64,000 nucleotides of DNA from Natribaculum luteum (lineage in GTDB: Archaea > Halobacteriota > Halobacteria > Halobacteriales > Natrialbaceae): positions 620,001-684,000 of the forward strand of contig NZ_CP095397.1 of assembly GCF_023008545.1 (NCBI RefSeq), read 5' to 3'. The notes below the pieces were generated by a model. The model had not been told where the DNA came from. It was given only the letters and a program-made list of their open reading frames with translations, and made no database searches. Below, piece after piece: positions 35,809-45,390 of the stretch (its first letter is position 1; each line of letters begins with the position of its first letter). Position numbers and translations under genes: made by a program.

Positions 35809-36168
35809 ATGTCGAGCGGCACCATCGATATCGACGAGTTCGAGAACGCCGACGACGATGAATTTGAGGAACGAAACGACACCGAACGGATCGTGCTGTT
35901 CCTCGACAAGAACGACGACCGGGCGTGGAAGGCGGCGACGATTGCTGACCAACTCGAACTGGATACGGACGCCGTTAGTGCCATCCTCTCGCGACTGAAG
36001 GAACGAGGTCTTGTGCGGCACAAGCGCCCGTACTGGGCGATCACAGACAACGAGGACCGACTTCGAGCTGCCTACCAACTTCACCAGCACCATCAGACTG
36101 CAGACGAACAGTACGGCGAAGAGCATCTCGAGAAGTTGAAGACTGACGAAATGGAGGAAGTGCGGTGA
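35809..36168 (+). CDS. winged-helix antitoxin (MarR-like) of a MazF/PemK pair
   Basis: 119 residues: a very acidic N-terminus (IDIDEFENADDDEFEERNDT) followed by a helix-turn-helix WKAATIADQLELDTDAVSAI, wing RLKERGLVRHKRPYWAITD and a glutamate-rich tail. The stop overlaps the start of the PemK-like toxin (GTGA). The acidic arm probably covers the toxin and the HTH represses the operon; this is inference from toxin-antitoxin systems. A near-identical orphan is at 53381. Confidence 0.78.
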   Translation: MSSGTIDIDEFENADDDEFEERNDTERIVLFLDKNDDRAWKAATIADQLELDTDAVSAILSRLKERGLVRHKRPYWAITDNEDRLRAAYQLHQHHQTADEQYGEEHLEKLKTDEMEEVR

Positions 36169-36506
36169 CCGCGTTCGATGAACTGGAACGCGGCGACATT
36201 ATTTGGGGGACCGATCCACTCTCGGACAAAGGTCGTCCGATGCTTGTTCTGGGAACACCTCGGTTCCCGAACCACGGCGTACAGCTGATCACTGTCCTGA
36301 TCTCCACGAAAGGTTATCATGAAGAATCGCTCACGCTCCGCGATGACGACTACAAAGGCGAGCCACTCGGGGAACGAAGTCACGTTCTTCCGTGGTCGCT
36401 CGCGACCCTCAACGGTGTGTCAGAGGTGGAATTCCATATGACCTCTCTCGTCGGCGAACGCACCGAGAACGTGGCCACACAGTTAATCAGCTACATTTCC
36501 TCCTGA
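36165..36506 (+). CDS. PemK/MazF-like endoribonuclease toxin
   Basis: 113 residues from a GTG start. LERGDIIWGTDPLSDKGRPM and LVLGTPRFPNHGVQLITVLI match the start of MazF/PemK toxins (GDI..V...P..G.E..K.RP.LV), and LPWSLATLNGVSEVEFHMTS corresponds to the later conserved strand. It would cleave mRNA when free of antitoxin. The 3' end is close to an interrupted copy of the cysteine-rich gene. Confidence 0.75.
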   Translation: MTAFDELERGDIIWGTDPLSDKGRPMLVLGTPRFPNHGVQLITVLISTKGYHEESLTLRDDDYKGEPLGERSHVLPWSLATLNGVSEVEFHMTSLVGERTENVATQLISYISS

Positions 36507-36600
36507 GCGAACCGTGCTATTGTCAACGGCGACACCGGGCAATCGACATCGGGGCCAGTAACACGAATGCGTGGTGGCAGGACAACCGAGTCACCGTTCC
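36507..36600 (+). pseudogene. 5' fragment of a cysteine-rich module gene at the IS607 border
   Basis: The frame CYCQRRHRAIDIGASNTNAW followed by WQDNRVTVP resembles CTFCDALSG and HTWGQDEQVTNP of the gene at 35329. The matching downstream part (VTNPICVDCAIQPNRIPIS) lies on the other side of IS607 at 39051. The similarity is moderate. Confidence 0.4.
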
Positions 36601-36605
36601 TATTT

Positions 36606-38381
36606 TCAGCAGTGTTCAGCAGTAACCCGTTGGAATTGGGTGTACTGACGGGTGGCTGGGCCACACCCATCACCGCCATCCGCATTCGACTCTGACAGGG
36701 CGACAGCGGGCGTTATGACAGCCGACCCACCACCAGCGGTCGCCCCTGTCCGTTCGGGCTCGTAGGCAACAACGCCACGCCCGAACGCGAGCCGCGTGCC
36801 AACGGAACGGCGAGCTGGCACGGTTTCCGAATCCCCCGTATAGGAGGACATGAAACCGTGATCCAGTCCATCCGTCTCGCTGAAGAACACGCGAGCCACG
36901 TTCACCGCCGCGATGTAATCTCGATCACCTTCAAACCCGCACCGAGCGTTGTCGCAGCGGAAGTGCCCACCCCACCACACCTCCTCCGTGTGGTCGGGAG
37001 ACTTGCACGTATGGCCAGTCGAACCACAACGCGGACACGACCGACTCGTCCCCTGCGGGTACACCCGATCCACGTCCACGCCAACGTACTCGCAGCGGTA
37101 CTCGATCTTCTCGATAATCTCGCGCCGCGCCCAACTCGACAGCTCCCACGACAACCCACCTTCACCAGACGGTGGGGACAGCGACCGCAAATCCTCGTGA
37201 ACCACGGCGTCCACGTCGTACACCAAGGCGAGCGCGACGACCTGATTCGCCACATCATGTGTCAACTGCTCGCGCTTGTGCTGGATTTTGGTGTTCACTC
37301 GTTCGTACTCTGCCTGCACTGTTTTGAACGCTGCCGTGTGATCCCGCCCACTCCGGCGAAGTTCCGCCAACTGATCGTTCAACCGCTGTCGCTCCCGGTG
37401 CAGTCGGCGCATCCCGTCACGATCAGTAACTCGAACGAAATGCGGCCGCGACACCTGTTCGCCAGTCTCCTCAACGACGACCGCGGTCACGTCCTTCCGC
37501 ATCCCGGCGTCGAGCGCCAACACGCGTTCTGCATCACCGTCTGTGTCGGCGTTATCGACTTCGACAGGAAACGAGAGTTCGTGGATGTGGTCGCCGTTCT
37601 TCCGCCACGTGGATTGGAACTCTGGGGCTGACAGAGAGCCGTGCTGGGTGAGCGTGTAGAAGGCGTCGTACCCGGCGAGGTCGTGTTCGTGCCACGACCA
37701 GTCCCCACGACGTTCGGGAGTCACAGTGTCAGGGGTTTTCACCTTCACCGTCACCGACTGCTCGTTTTCGTCGTAGTGGTAGTTGACGGCTTGGCCGCTC
37801 GTGGGGCCGTCGTCCGCCGAGTACGGCAACGCGCCGTTGCTGTACTCCGGCGGGTCTTGCAACTCGAAATACGTGTCCGGATACCTTCCGTGGCGGTCGT
37901 AGTACGTGTTGAGTTGGTCGATGAGAACATCAACGTAGCCCCCGGAGAGGTACTCGCCGTCCTCCCACAGTTGTTCTTTGATGCGGCGACGGTGTATTCG
38001 GCGGATTTTGTGCGTGGGGAGGACGCGCTGGATGGCGTAGAAGGCGTCGCGGCGATCGGCGTGGCTCCGCAGGGTTTCTCCGACTTTCTGTAGGATGCAT
38101 CGCCGGATACGTGACGGTACGTACAGTTCGAAATCCGCCGGCGGATCTTCACCGTGGATGGAGTGGTAGAGGGCGTGGTCGTCGAGTTCTTCGAATGGTT
38201 GGTGTTCGTCGAAGTACGTCCACGCCTGATAGTCGGCGTCGTGGATGTCGTCGAGGTATTCCGGCGTCCAGCGGAGGTGGAGGATGCGGGTGGCGACGTG
38301 TTGGACGAACTCGTCTAACCGTTCGTGTGCGTCGTGGTGTGTCTCCGGCAGTCGGAGGGGCAGCGAGAGGTGGTCAGTCAT
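36606..38381 (-). CDS. tnpB: TnpB of IS607 type (RNA-guided nuclease)
   Basis: 591 residues, longer than usual. RuvC residues: D in VLALDAGMRKDVTAVVVEE, E in AVVHEDLRSLSPPSG and D in EGDRDYIAAVNVARV. The zinc ribbon is CPRCGSTGHTCK..FRCDNARCG. About 90 extra residues follow the RuvC-III motif. ATG at 38381 overlaps the tnpA stop. It appears intact. TnpB proteins cut DNA at sites specified by an RNA from the element end; here that RNA would come from the region left of 36700. Confidence 0.88.
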   Translation of the reverse strand: MTDHLSLPLRLPETHHDAHERLDEFVQHVATRILHLRWTPEYLDDIHDADYQAWTYFDEHQPFEELDDHALYHSIHGEDPPADFELYVPSRIRRCILQKVGETLRSHADRRDAFYAIQRVLPTHKIRRIHRRRIKEQLWEDGEYLSGGYVDVLIDQLNTYYDRHGRYPDTYFELQDPPEYSNGALPYSADDGPTSGQAVNYHYDENEQSVTVKVKTPDTVTPERRGDWSWHEHDLAGYDAFYTLTQHGSLSAPEFQSTWRKNGDHIHELSFPVEVDNADTDGDAERVLALDAGMRKDVTAVVVEETGEQVSRPHFVRVTDRDGMRRLHRERQRLNDQLAELRRSGRDHTAAFKTVQAEYERVNTKIQHKREQLTHDVANQVVALALVYDVDAVVHEDLRSLSPPSGEGGLSWELSSWARREIIEKIEYRCEYVGVDVDRVYPQGTSRSCPRCGSTGHTCKSPDHTEEVWWGGHFRCDNARCGFEGDRDYIAAVNVARVFFSETDGLDHGFMSSYTGDSETVPARRSVGTRLAFGRGVVAYEPERTGATAGGGSAVITPAVALSESNADGGDGCGPATRQYTQFQRVTAEHC

Positions 38382-39000
38382 CGGGGTTCACCTCGGATTC
38401 GACGGCGTTGACGACCTGTTGTTTTTTGCTGGATCGCATTCCGTAGAGCTTGCCGGAGAAGCTGGCGACGAGCTTGATGAGGTCGTCGACGAGTTCTTCC
38501 TGTGCGGTTTTGTCCGTCTCGTCTTCGATGACGGTGATGGTGACGCCGTGGTGGTCGAGAAGGCGTTCGAGGTAGGAGAAGCCAAAGCGGGTGAGTCTGT
38601 CCTCGTAGGTGACGAGGACGCGGCCGTAGTCGCTGTCTTGTACGTCGTCGAGGAGTTGGTTGAGCCCGCGACGGTCTTCGTTGAGACCGCTGCCGACGTC
38701 TGTGTAGGTGGTTTCGACCGTCCATCCGTTGTCGTGAGCGTGGTCTCGAAGACGGTCGAGTTGCCGATCCAGGTCGCCGTTGTCTTTCTGTCCGTGACTG
38801 GAGACGCGGGCGTAGAGCGCGACGTGGTCGCGGGGGCGAGCACCACCAGCGAGGCGGAGGAGTTCGCGGTGTGGGATGCGTCGGTCGCCGCCGGGCGTGC
38901 GTGTGTAGTCAAGGTCGCCGTTTCGACACCACCGTTTGACAGTTTCGGGGTGGACGCCAAGTTCCTCCGCGAACTCGCCGATGGCGTACGACCGTGGCAT
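38374..39000 (-). CDS. tnpA: IS607-family serine recombinase TnpA
   Basis: 208 residues from MPRSYAIGEFAEEL. The N-terminal MerR-like helix YAIGEFAEELGVHPETVKRW with GDLDYTRTPGGDRRIPH is followed by the resolvase domain: HVALYARVSSHGQKDNGDLD holds the catalytic serine, and ADVGSG-like TYTDVGSGLNEDRRGLNQL with YEDRLTRFGF the arginines. Length and order match IS607 transposases. It appears intact. Confidence 0.92.
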   Translation of the reverse strand: MPRSYAIGEFAEELGVHPETVKRWCRNGDLDYTRTPGGDRRIPHRELLRLAGGARPRDHVALYARVSSHGQKDNGDLDRQLDRLRDHAHDNGWTVETTYTDVGSGLNEDRRGLNQLLDDVQDSDYGRVLVTYEDRLTRFGFSYLERLLDHHGVTITVIEDETDKTAQEELVDDLIKLVASFSGKLYGMRSSKKQQVVNAVESEVNPDD

Positions 39001-39050
39001 CGTGTTGTTGCTAATCACTGTTTATTACTGCTTAAAGATTCGGAATTCAG

Positions 39051-39220
39051 AAACAGTTACGAACCCCATTTGTGTCGACTGTGCCATCCAGCCGAACCGA
39101 ATCCCAATAAGCTTGACCACCACGCCTGAGACGAAGGCGTCCTCGTCGTCGATACGCTCGCACCACTCACGCAGTTTCACGTCGAACTTGGCCATCTCGA
39201 AGGCACGTTGTAGCGGTTAA
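39051..39220 (+). pseudogene. 3' fragment of the cysteine-rich module gene
   Basis: VTNPICVDCAIQPNRIPIS is nearly the same as VTNPICVDCVIKAEPGPG in the gene at 35329; further sequence (GLDHHA and CTHHSRSFTSNLAIS in shifted frames) is decayed. It begins exactly where IS607 ends. Confidence 0.5.
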
Positions 39221-39317
39221 GTGAACTGCCTCGGGGTCAAACTCCAAGGAACTCGGCCTGCCTGTAGAGGGTGGGAAGCAACATTGCAGAGGAGCGGAAG
39301 AACCGAGCTGAATCGTT
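39221..39317. repeat. Relic of a tnpB-element end
   Basis: GTGAACTGCCTCGGGGTCA and CTCCAAGGAACTCGGCCTG are similar to 30054-30110. Only the end of the element is left. Confidence 0.45.
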
Positions 39318-40541
39318 TCAGTCTTCTTCGGGAGGAAGATCTCCAAGGGCGGTAATCCCAGATCGCTTATTGCTCATCGCAAAGACAGCACCGTCGGCGA
39401 TGACCGGTGGAGCACTAATTGCCGGATCAAAAGTGTCATCTATGGTATAATACCACCGCGTCGTTCCATCGCTCCGGTCAAAGGCGGCGATACACGGCCA
39501 CGACGTGTCGAGATCGAAGGCGTCAGAGGAAATCGGTGCCACGACAGTATTTCGACCGACTGCAAGTCCGTCCGCCTGCGGGTCTCCCTTGACAGACCAG
39601 TGTTCCGAGCCGTCTGAAATCGACAACGCGATCAGCCCATCGTAAGAAAGAACGAATGCCATCCCGTCGGCGATGGCGATCGCTCTGATCTCGCGGTCCG
39701 TGACATCTATTGAAGCCAGACGCTCGCCCTCGGCTGGGTCGTAGACGATGAGACTCCCGCCGTCTCCAACTATGATCCCGTCTTCGGTGGCGACTGGTTG
39801 GGTCGCTGGGTCGTCCAGTTCCCGTTCCCACACGAGTTCGCCACTATCGGCATCCAAACAGCGGATAATCGGCGTCTCATCGCGTGTATACCCTCCGGTA
39901 TAGACCCGGCTGTCAAATATCGCTGGCGGCGTCGTTCGAACGGACACAAGAAGTGGAGCCGTCCACTCGGTCTCGCCCGACGAGACGGCAAACGCCACGA
40001 GTTCGATGACGGAATCGCCCTTCTCCGGACGCTCGAACGGGACGATCCCGATCTGATTGTCTGGACCGACTGTTATCGGTCCGATCGGGGCACCGTCGAT
40101 CTTCCGTACCCACTGCTCGCTGCCATCCTCGAGATCGAACGAGCGCAGCTGTCCCTTAGAGCCAAGCAGGATGTTCCCGTCAGCAACAGACGGCTGTGTG
40201 AGGGATGCGCTTGATGGGTCACTGTCGAGATCGGTTTGCCATTTCTGGTTGCCGGTCTCTGCGTCTAACGCCGTCAGGCCGTCGTCGACCGAAACCACCG
40301 TCTCTCCAGCAATCAGCGGCGAGATCGTTGTAGCACCGCCGCTGTTCCAAACAGGCGTCCCGCGGTCGGGCACAGTGACATCGGACATAAATGTGTTTCG
40401 GGCATCGTGACCTGATTGATGCCATGTTCCCGTTGGGGGTTCCGGGAGCGAACGATCGTTGTCTCCGAAGAAGTCCAGACAACCCGACAGCGCGGTTATA
40501 CTGCCGACCCCGACAAGTAGTTGACGACGACACCAACTCAT
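39318..40541 (-). CDS. PQQ-like beta-propeller lipoprotein
   Basis: 407 residues from MSWCRRQLLVGVGSI, with a lipobox near LSGCLDFFG, so the protein is membrane-anchored outside. Repeated blade motifs follow: GLTALDAETGNQKWQTDLD, LRSFDLEDGSEQWVRKIDG, IRCLDADSGELVWERELDD, LIALSISDGSEHWSVKGD. These are the W-docking repeats of PQQ/YncE-like propellers, as in BamB-type scaffolds. No enzyme function is implied. Start 40541 is preferred to 40592. Confidence 0.85.
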   Translation of the reverse strand: MSWCRRQLLVGVGSITALSGCLDFFGDNDRSLPEPPTGTWHQSGHDARNTFMSDVTVPDRGTPVWNSGGATTISPLIAGETVVSVDDGLTALDAETGNQKWQTDLDSDPSSASLTQPSVADGNILLGSKGQLRSFDLEDGSEQWVRKIDGAPIGPITVGPDNQIGIVPFERPEKGDSVIELVAFAVSSGETEWTAPLLVSVRTTPPAIFDSRVYTGGYTRDETPIIRCLDADSGELVWERELDDPATQPVATEDGIIVGDGGSLIVYDPAEGERLASIDVTDREIRAIAIADGMAFVLSYDGLIALSISDGSEHWSVKGDPQADGLAVGRNTVVAPISSDAFDLDTSWPCIAAFDRSDGTTRWYYTIDDTFDPAISAPPVIADGAVFAMSNKRSGITALGDLPPEED

Positions 40542-40592
40542 ATGAATCACTCTTTGGTGGGTTGTCTTAGTCTCTACTATGTATTTTGACAT

Positions 40593-41045
40593 AAAGAGTT
40601 ACTGAACATTCAAATTAGCGTTTAAGCTACCTACTTAGTGTGTCAGATATCATGATTGTACAGGCACTTGTTGGCGAGGACGAACGCAAACTGCACTGGG
40701 TTGAGGCACTCTTGAGACCGGGTCATGAACGTTGTCCCAGCAGACGTACTGGGTCCATGCCTGGAACAGTACAGAAGACAGCAGTCGATACGGAACACCC
40801 GCAACCCTCGCAGAGGTTGAACCACTACTGATCGGGGCAGCGTACGATGCATATCCAGCATCGCTCTTGAACAAGAGCGAAACACCAGACGACGCGCCAA
40901 TCAAAGCAGAGGCGCCGACGTCTGCTGACTAACGACTCTCCAACTGCTCGAATCTGGTGTATTTTGTGAGACCCCCTGAAGGGCGGAGGTCTTCTCGAGT
41001 TCAGTCCGATTCGGTCTGATTCGACTCGAGAAGCACTGATCAAGC
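40593..41045. other. Stretch with gene fragments
   Basis: A short frame from a TTG at 40732 (QQTYWVHAWNSTEDSSRYGT, PATLAEVEPLLIGAAYDAYP) looks like the N-terminal part of a real protein cut short, without an ATG. Around 40640-40730 the minus strand reads ECLNPVQFAFVLANKCLYN, another possible fragment. Neither is assigned. Confidence 0.35.
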
Positions 41046-41978
41046 ATGGCTACGAGCAGCAGCACTCAGGAAACGTTCGACAATTCGGACACCCGGCACG
41101 ACGAGATGCACAGGACGATCGAAGCATGGATCCAGGACCTGGTCGACGAGGTCGATGACGCCGTCTCGAGCGAGCAGTTCACAGAGTGGTTAGACGTTCA
41201 TAGTCGCTTCCACGACTACTCGCACCGAAACACGCTGTTGATCAAACTCCAATGTCCAGAGGCAACACGCGTTGCTGGCTACCGAACGTGGCAAAACGAG
41301 TTCGACCGGCATGTAAAAGAAGGAGAAACAGCGATCTGGATCTGGGCACCCATCATCGCGAAGCAGTGTCCCGACTGCGGAAACTCGCCGTCGTATCACG
41401 AGCGCAGTGACTGTGAATACGATGAGACACCGCCGGGCAGCTGGGAGAAAGGACTCGTGGGCTTTCGACCAGCGCCCGTCTTCGACATCTCACAGACTGA
41501 CGGCGAGCCACTGCCCGACCTCGAGACAGAAGCAAGGGGACAGACTGATGAATTGATCCCCGCACTCCTCGAGGCAGCAGACGCACTCGAGGTAGACGTA
41601 GAGGTCGTGCCACCCCAGGACTGGTCGCATGGGAACGCCAAGGGCATCTGTGAGTACCGCCCTCAAGAGCAGCCACGCGTCGCTGTCCGTGATCGCGAGA
41701 ACGACGCTGACCTCGCCGTCACGCTCGTTCACGAGTACGCACATGCGCTGTTGCACAGCGTCGATGACGAGGCTGAGCGATCGAAACGTGAACTCGAGGC
41801 CGAAGCGGTCGGCTACATTGTCGGTCGGTATTTCGAACTGGACACGAGTGGGTCGGCGTTCTACCTCGCTGCATGGGAGGGTGACGAACCCGAGACGATC
41901 CTCGATCGCCTCGAGCGAATCAGTTCGACCGCCCAAGAGATCATCGACGTCGTCGACGGGGTGATGGCCGATGAGTGA
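41046..41978 (+). CDS. ArdC-like N-domain with ImmA/IrrE-type zinc metallopeptidase
   Basis: 310 residues. The N-terminal part (FTEWLDVHSRFHDYSHRNTL, ATRVAGYRTWQNEFDRHVKE, GETAIWIWAPI) is the ssDNA-binding domain of ArdC antirestriction proteins. A short cysteine insert (CPDCGNSPSYHERSDC) follows, then the peptidase motif TLVHEYAHALLH (HEXXH) near residue 225 with ERELEAEAVGYIVG-like downstream glutamate (KRELEAEAVGYIVGRYFEL). ArdC proteins on plasmids protect incoming DNA from restriction. The stop overlaps the HalOD1 start. Confidence 0.85.
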   Translation: MATSSSTQETFDNSDTRHDEMHRTIEAWIQDLVDEVDDAVSSEQFTEWLDVHSRFHDYSHRNTLLIKLQCPEATRVAGYRTWQNEFDRHVKEGETAIWIWAPIIAKQCPDCGNSPSYHERSDCEYDETPPGSWEKGLVGFRPAPVFDISQTDGEPLPDLETEARGQTDELIPALLEAADALEVDVEVVPPQDWSHGNAKGICEYRPQEQPRVAVRDRENDADLAVTLVHEYAHALLHSVDDEAERSKRELEAEAVGYIVGRYFELDTSGSAFYLAAWEGDEPETILDRLERISSTAQEIIDVVDGVMADE

Positions 41979-42186
41979 TGGACCGCTTCTGTTCGAGATC
42001 GTCGAGGCACTCGAGAACCAGGGACTCGGCCGTGATGAGTACCAACTGCAGCGGGTGATCGACGTCGAAGCACTCGAGCAACTTGTGGACTCAGCAGATC
42101 CTCACACAGATCTCGGAATCCAATTCACGGTTAGTGAGTTCCGTGTGCTAGTTACAGACTCTGAGGTGACTGTCGATAGAATATAA
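41971..42186 (+). CDS. short HalOD1-like protein
   Basis: 71 residues (LFEIVEALENQGLGRDEYQL, RVIDVEALEQLVDSADPHTD, QFTVSEFRVLVTDSEV). It overlaps the ArdC-like stop by 8 bases, so the two are translated together. Nearly identical to the gene at 45574. Confidence 0.72.
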   Translation: MSDGPLLFEIVEALENQGLGRDEYQLQRVIDVEALEQLVDSADPHTDLGIQFTVSEFRVLVTDSEVTVDRI

Positions 42187-42357
42187 ATCCACGCTTCCAG
42201 GGCGTTTTTAAGGATTTCAGACATCTCCTCTCCGATATCCAGAGGCGTATTCAAATCTGTTTCTTTCGTGAACCGGTTAGTCTGCTGTATACGAGGCATA
42301 TTCGGAGTAGTGTGGAGACACACTAGGTTTTTCAGGACCAGCCTCGTATCGATAGAT

Positions 42358-42609
42358 ATGAGCAGTGAACGGATCGACGCCGAAAGTAAGGTGTCAGGGA
42401 ATCAGGCGAACATCCCAGCTCGAATTCGGCGTGAACTCGGTATCGACGACGGTGATCAGCTTCGGTGGCATATCGAAGACGATGGGAGCGTCCGCGTCCA
42501 AGTCATTCAACAGCAAACGGGAACGTTTGCCGAGTTCGATGGCTACGAGGGCGAGACGGATACCAACGTTACGACCGATCATGACGCTTGGGGCGTCGAT
42601 GTAGAGTAA
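42358..42609 (+). CDS. vapB: AbrB/SpoVT-type antitoxin (VapB-like)
   Basis: 83 residues: ERIDAESKVSGNQANIPARI then RRELGIDDGDQLRWHIEDDG form the swapped-hairpin AbrB DNA-binding domain, followed by an acidic toxin-binding tail. It is followed without gap by the PIN toxin, so it is VapB-like. ATG at 42358 was chosen because the fold starts there. Confidence 0.82.
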   Translation: MSSERIDAESKVSGNQANIPARIRRELGIDDGDQLRWHIEDDGSVRVQVIQQQTGTFAEFDGYEGETDTNVTTDHDAWGVDVE

Positions 42610-43044
42610 ATGCCACGCGCGCTCATCGATACGACAGTTCTCTTCGCAGCAGCATACCGACGGGACAGTTCTCACGAAGTCGCGCTTCCGGTACTCCGTG
42701 GCATCGACAGCGGGGACCTTCCAGAGGCGGTGGTCCTTGACTACGTCCTCGCGGAAACGCTCAACGGGCTCGTTACCCATGCCGGCCACGACGCAGCTGT
42801 TGATCTCCTCAATCGTATTGAGGAAAACGCTCGCTTCCATATCGACTCGCTCACTGCCGACGCCCTTGCAACGGGAAAAGCACTGTTCCGACAGCATGAG
42901 CCGCTGTCTTTTGTCGATAGCTGCATTATTGCGTACATGCAGACCGAGGGGCTCGGCTATCTGTATGCATTCGACGATGACTTCGATGCAGCAGAAGATG
43001 TCTACCGACTCGACACAGCCACGAACCCCTACGATCCTAATTGA
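42610..43044 (+). CDS. vapC: PIN-domain ribonuclease toxin (VapC-like)
   Basis: 144 residues with PIN acidic residues: D in RALIDTTVLFAAAYRRD, E in YVLAETLNGLV, D in LSFVDSCIIAYMQ and D in YAFDDDFDAAEDV. It starts one base after the antitoxin stop. VapC toxins cleave RNA such as initiator tRNA or rRNA in studied cases. Confidence 0.85.
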   Translation: MPRALIDTTVLFAAAYRRDSSHEVALPVLRGIDSGDLPEAVVLDYVLAETLNGLVTHAGHDAAVDLLNRIEENARFHIDSLTADALATGKALFRQHEPLSFVDSCIIAYMQTEGLGYLYAFDDDFDAAEDVYRLDTATNPYDPN

Positions 43045-43131
43045 CGCCGACAGACAATATGCACATTACTCGCCACGTAATGACTTCACTGAACGGGAAG
43101 ATTTAGGATCAAGTGCTTCGTTCTGGGCGAC

Positions 43132-45390
43132 ATGTCTCTCCTCTTCGAGAGTGCGATCGGCAATTTTGACCTCTCGAGTGCTGCCCTCCATTCACCGGCA
43201 GACGAGACGTTCGAACCGGTGCGAGATGATCCCATTCCAATCGATGGGATCGTCGAATATGCGAGCTACCACGACCAACTCGTACATCCCGAGAAAGACG
43301 ACTGGATCGTAATTCCGCTCCATACACGCAATAGCGCAGCACTCTCGGGCGAATATCTCGCCTTCACAGAACACACACTCCATGGCGATGTTTTCATCTA
43401 CGATGATGGCGGCGACTATGCTTCGGTCGATCAAGACACGTTTGCCGTCTCATCGCTAGCCAACCGGGTACGCTTCTGGCACTCCGATTACGCGCCTGAC
43501 GATCCGCCGTCGTACTTCGACTCTCCCATTGCAGAGCGGGAACCACCGCGAAATCCGCTTTCTGACGACAACGACACAGACACCTTCTTTGACGAACTCG
43601 AGTCGTTCGTTCGGGCAGAGATGGACGCCCAACGTGACCAAAACCGAGCGAAAGCAGCCGCGTCAACACCCGAGGCACTCCGTGCCGAGGGATTCGGTGC
43701 GATTCCATCGCTTGCATCCCTCGGCCACCCAGAAGATGGTATCTACCGATTCAGAATCGACGATGGACAAGTCGATCGGCAGCATGACACGCATAGAGTC
43801 GTCCAGAGTGAATTCCGGATCTTCGAAGGAAACGAAGTGCTCCTCCACCCACCAAGCAAAGAGCACTCACCAGATGCGTTCCCGATTCCAGCGACAGTCG
43901 ATACGATCGAGGGACTAACCGTCAGTCTCGCTATCGACTGGTATACGATCGAGAACCGGTCGACTGTCGGTGCGTTCCTCCGCCAGAAGCGACGGAGATT
44001 TGCACTCACCCAACTGTTGAATCCCGTTCCGTACGAGCGCGAACTTGCTGCGATTGCGCGCGTTCGCGACCGTGATGATCAACGCGCGCTCTTGACAGGC
44101 GACACAGCAGTCACCTTCGGGGACACGGCTGGTGTCAAGAGTAGCCAGCAAGACGTCGAACTGAACCAGGAACAGGAGCTTGCAGTGTCCTGTGCCCTCC
44201 TTGCTGATCACCTCTTTTGCATTCACGGGCCGCCAGGCACAGGCAAGACGCGAACGCTCGTCGAAGTCGTCAGGCGCTCAGTCGAGGCTGGGGACGACGT
44301 CCTCGTCTGTGCCGATTCAAACCAAGCCGTCGACAATCTCATTGCTGGCTCGAGCACGGCGACTGAGACCGACGACCGATCACTGCACGCCCATGCACAA
44401 CACGGTGCCGGCGAGTTCGTACTCCGACGCGTGAACGCCAGCAGATCCTCGAACGAGGTCGTCAGCACCAAGTATGCCACCTGCGACGGACTGGCCGATG
44501 TCGTCGCAGCGACGAACAGCAGCGCAGCGACCCTCGAGCGAGAGTTCGATGTCCTCGTCCTCGATGAGGCGACACAGGCGACATGCACCGCCTCGTGTAT
44601 CCCGCTTTCGCGAGCGGACAAAGTGATCCTCGCAGGCGACCACAAGCAGTTGCCGCCATTCAGTGCAACCGAAGAGCCACCGGAGTCTGCAGCCGGTCTC
44701 TCCCTGTTCGAGCACCTCTACGCCGACGGCGGCGTTTACGAGGGTGTTGGCGTCCAGCTCCGAACGCAGTACCGGATGCATCGCGACATCGCCTGGTTTC
44801 CGAACCGCCGCTTCTACGACCGGGCCCTGCGGCAAGGGCGTGACGTTACCGCACTCGAGGACCGGCCTGCATTCGTCGGATATGATATCGGTGGGAGCGA
44901 GGAAACGATCGATCACTCCAAGCGCAACGACGCAGAGGTGCGACTCGTTGCCCATATCGTCGGCGAACTGCTCGCCGATGCAGATCTCAGCCCATCCGAA
45001 ATCGGCGTCATTACGCCATACACGGCTCAGGCTAACGCGATTCAAAAGAAGCTAGCGAGACATCTTGATTCTGGAAGAAACATCACGGTCGACACGATCG
45101 ATTCCTTCCAAGGGAGCGAAAAAGTCGCAATCGTAATTTCGTTAGTTCGGAGTAACACAACTGGCGAGACAGGCTTCCTCGGGCGTCCACTTGATGGTCC
45201 CCGACGGTTGAACGTCGCGATGACTCGTGCCCAACAGTTCTGTGCGATCGTCGGCGACTGGTACACGTTACGCTCATCTCCAGACGGCACCGACGAAAAC
45301 ACTGGCCTGTACGATGACCTCTACTCATTCCTCGAGAGCACCGGGAGACTACGTCAGGTCGAACCGGAGTTCATTCCCGTCCCCAAGTAA
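43132..45390 (+). CDS. superfamily 1 helicase (DNA2/UPF1-like)
   Basis: 752 residues. About 330 N-terminal residues are of unknown fold. The helicase core has Walker A FCIHGPPGTGKTRT, motif Ia VLVCADSNQAVDNL, Walker B DVLVLDEATQATC, motif III ILAGDHKQLPPF, motif IV QLRTQYRMHRDIAWFPNRRF, motif V VDTIDSFQGSEKVAIV and motif VI LNVAMTRAQQFCAIVGD. This is the SF1B DNA2/NAM7 group. Its place among plasmid-type genes suggests a role in replication or defence; not established. Confidence 0.88.
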   Translation: MSLLFESAIGNFDLSSAALHSPADETFEPVRDDPIPIDGIVEYASYHDQLVHPEKDDWIVIPLHTRNSAALSGEYLAFTEHTLHGDVFIYDDGGDYASVDQDTFAVSSLANRVRFWHSDYAPDDPPSYFDSPIAEREPPRNPLSDDNDTDTFFDELESFVRAEMDAQRDQNRAKAAASTPEALRAEGFGAIPSLASLGHPEDGIYRFRIDDGQVDRQHDTHRVVQSEFRIFEGNEVLLHPPSKEHSPDAFPIPATVDTIEGLTVSLAIDWYTIENRSTVGAFLRQKRRRFALTQLLNPVPYERELAAIARVRDRDDQRALLTGDTAVTFGDTAGVKSSQQDVELNQEQELAVSCALLADHLFCIHGPPGTGKTRTLVEVVRRSVEAGDDVLVCADSNQAVDNLIAGSSTATETDDRSLHAHAQHGAGEFVLRRVNASRSSNEVVSTKYATCDGLADVVAATNSSAATLEREFDVLVLDEATQATCTASCIPLSRADKVILAGDHKQLPPFSATEEPPESAAGLSLFEHLYADGGVYEGVGVQLRTQYRMHRDIAWFPNRRFYDRALRQGRDVTALEDRPAFVGYDIGGSEETIDHSKRNDAEVRLVAHIVGELLADADLSPSEIGVITPYTAQANAIQKKLARHLDSGRNITVDTIDSFQGSEKVAIVISLVRSNTTGETGFLGRPLDGPRRLNVAMTRAQQFCAIVGDWYTLRSSPDGTDENTGLYDDLYSFLESTGRLRQVEPEFIPVPK

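Larger units (their letters stand above)
36606..39050 (-). mobile_element. IS607-type element (serine recombinase plus TnpB)
   Basis: Contains tnpA (serine recombinase) and tnpB on the minus strand with overlapping genes. Borders are approximate: on the right the host sequence resumes at about 39051 inside a cysteine-rich gene fragment, on the left just before the tnpB stop. IS607 elements have no inverted ends or long duplications, so the limits cannot be fixed by eye. Confidence 0.8.
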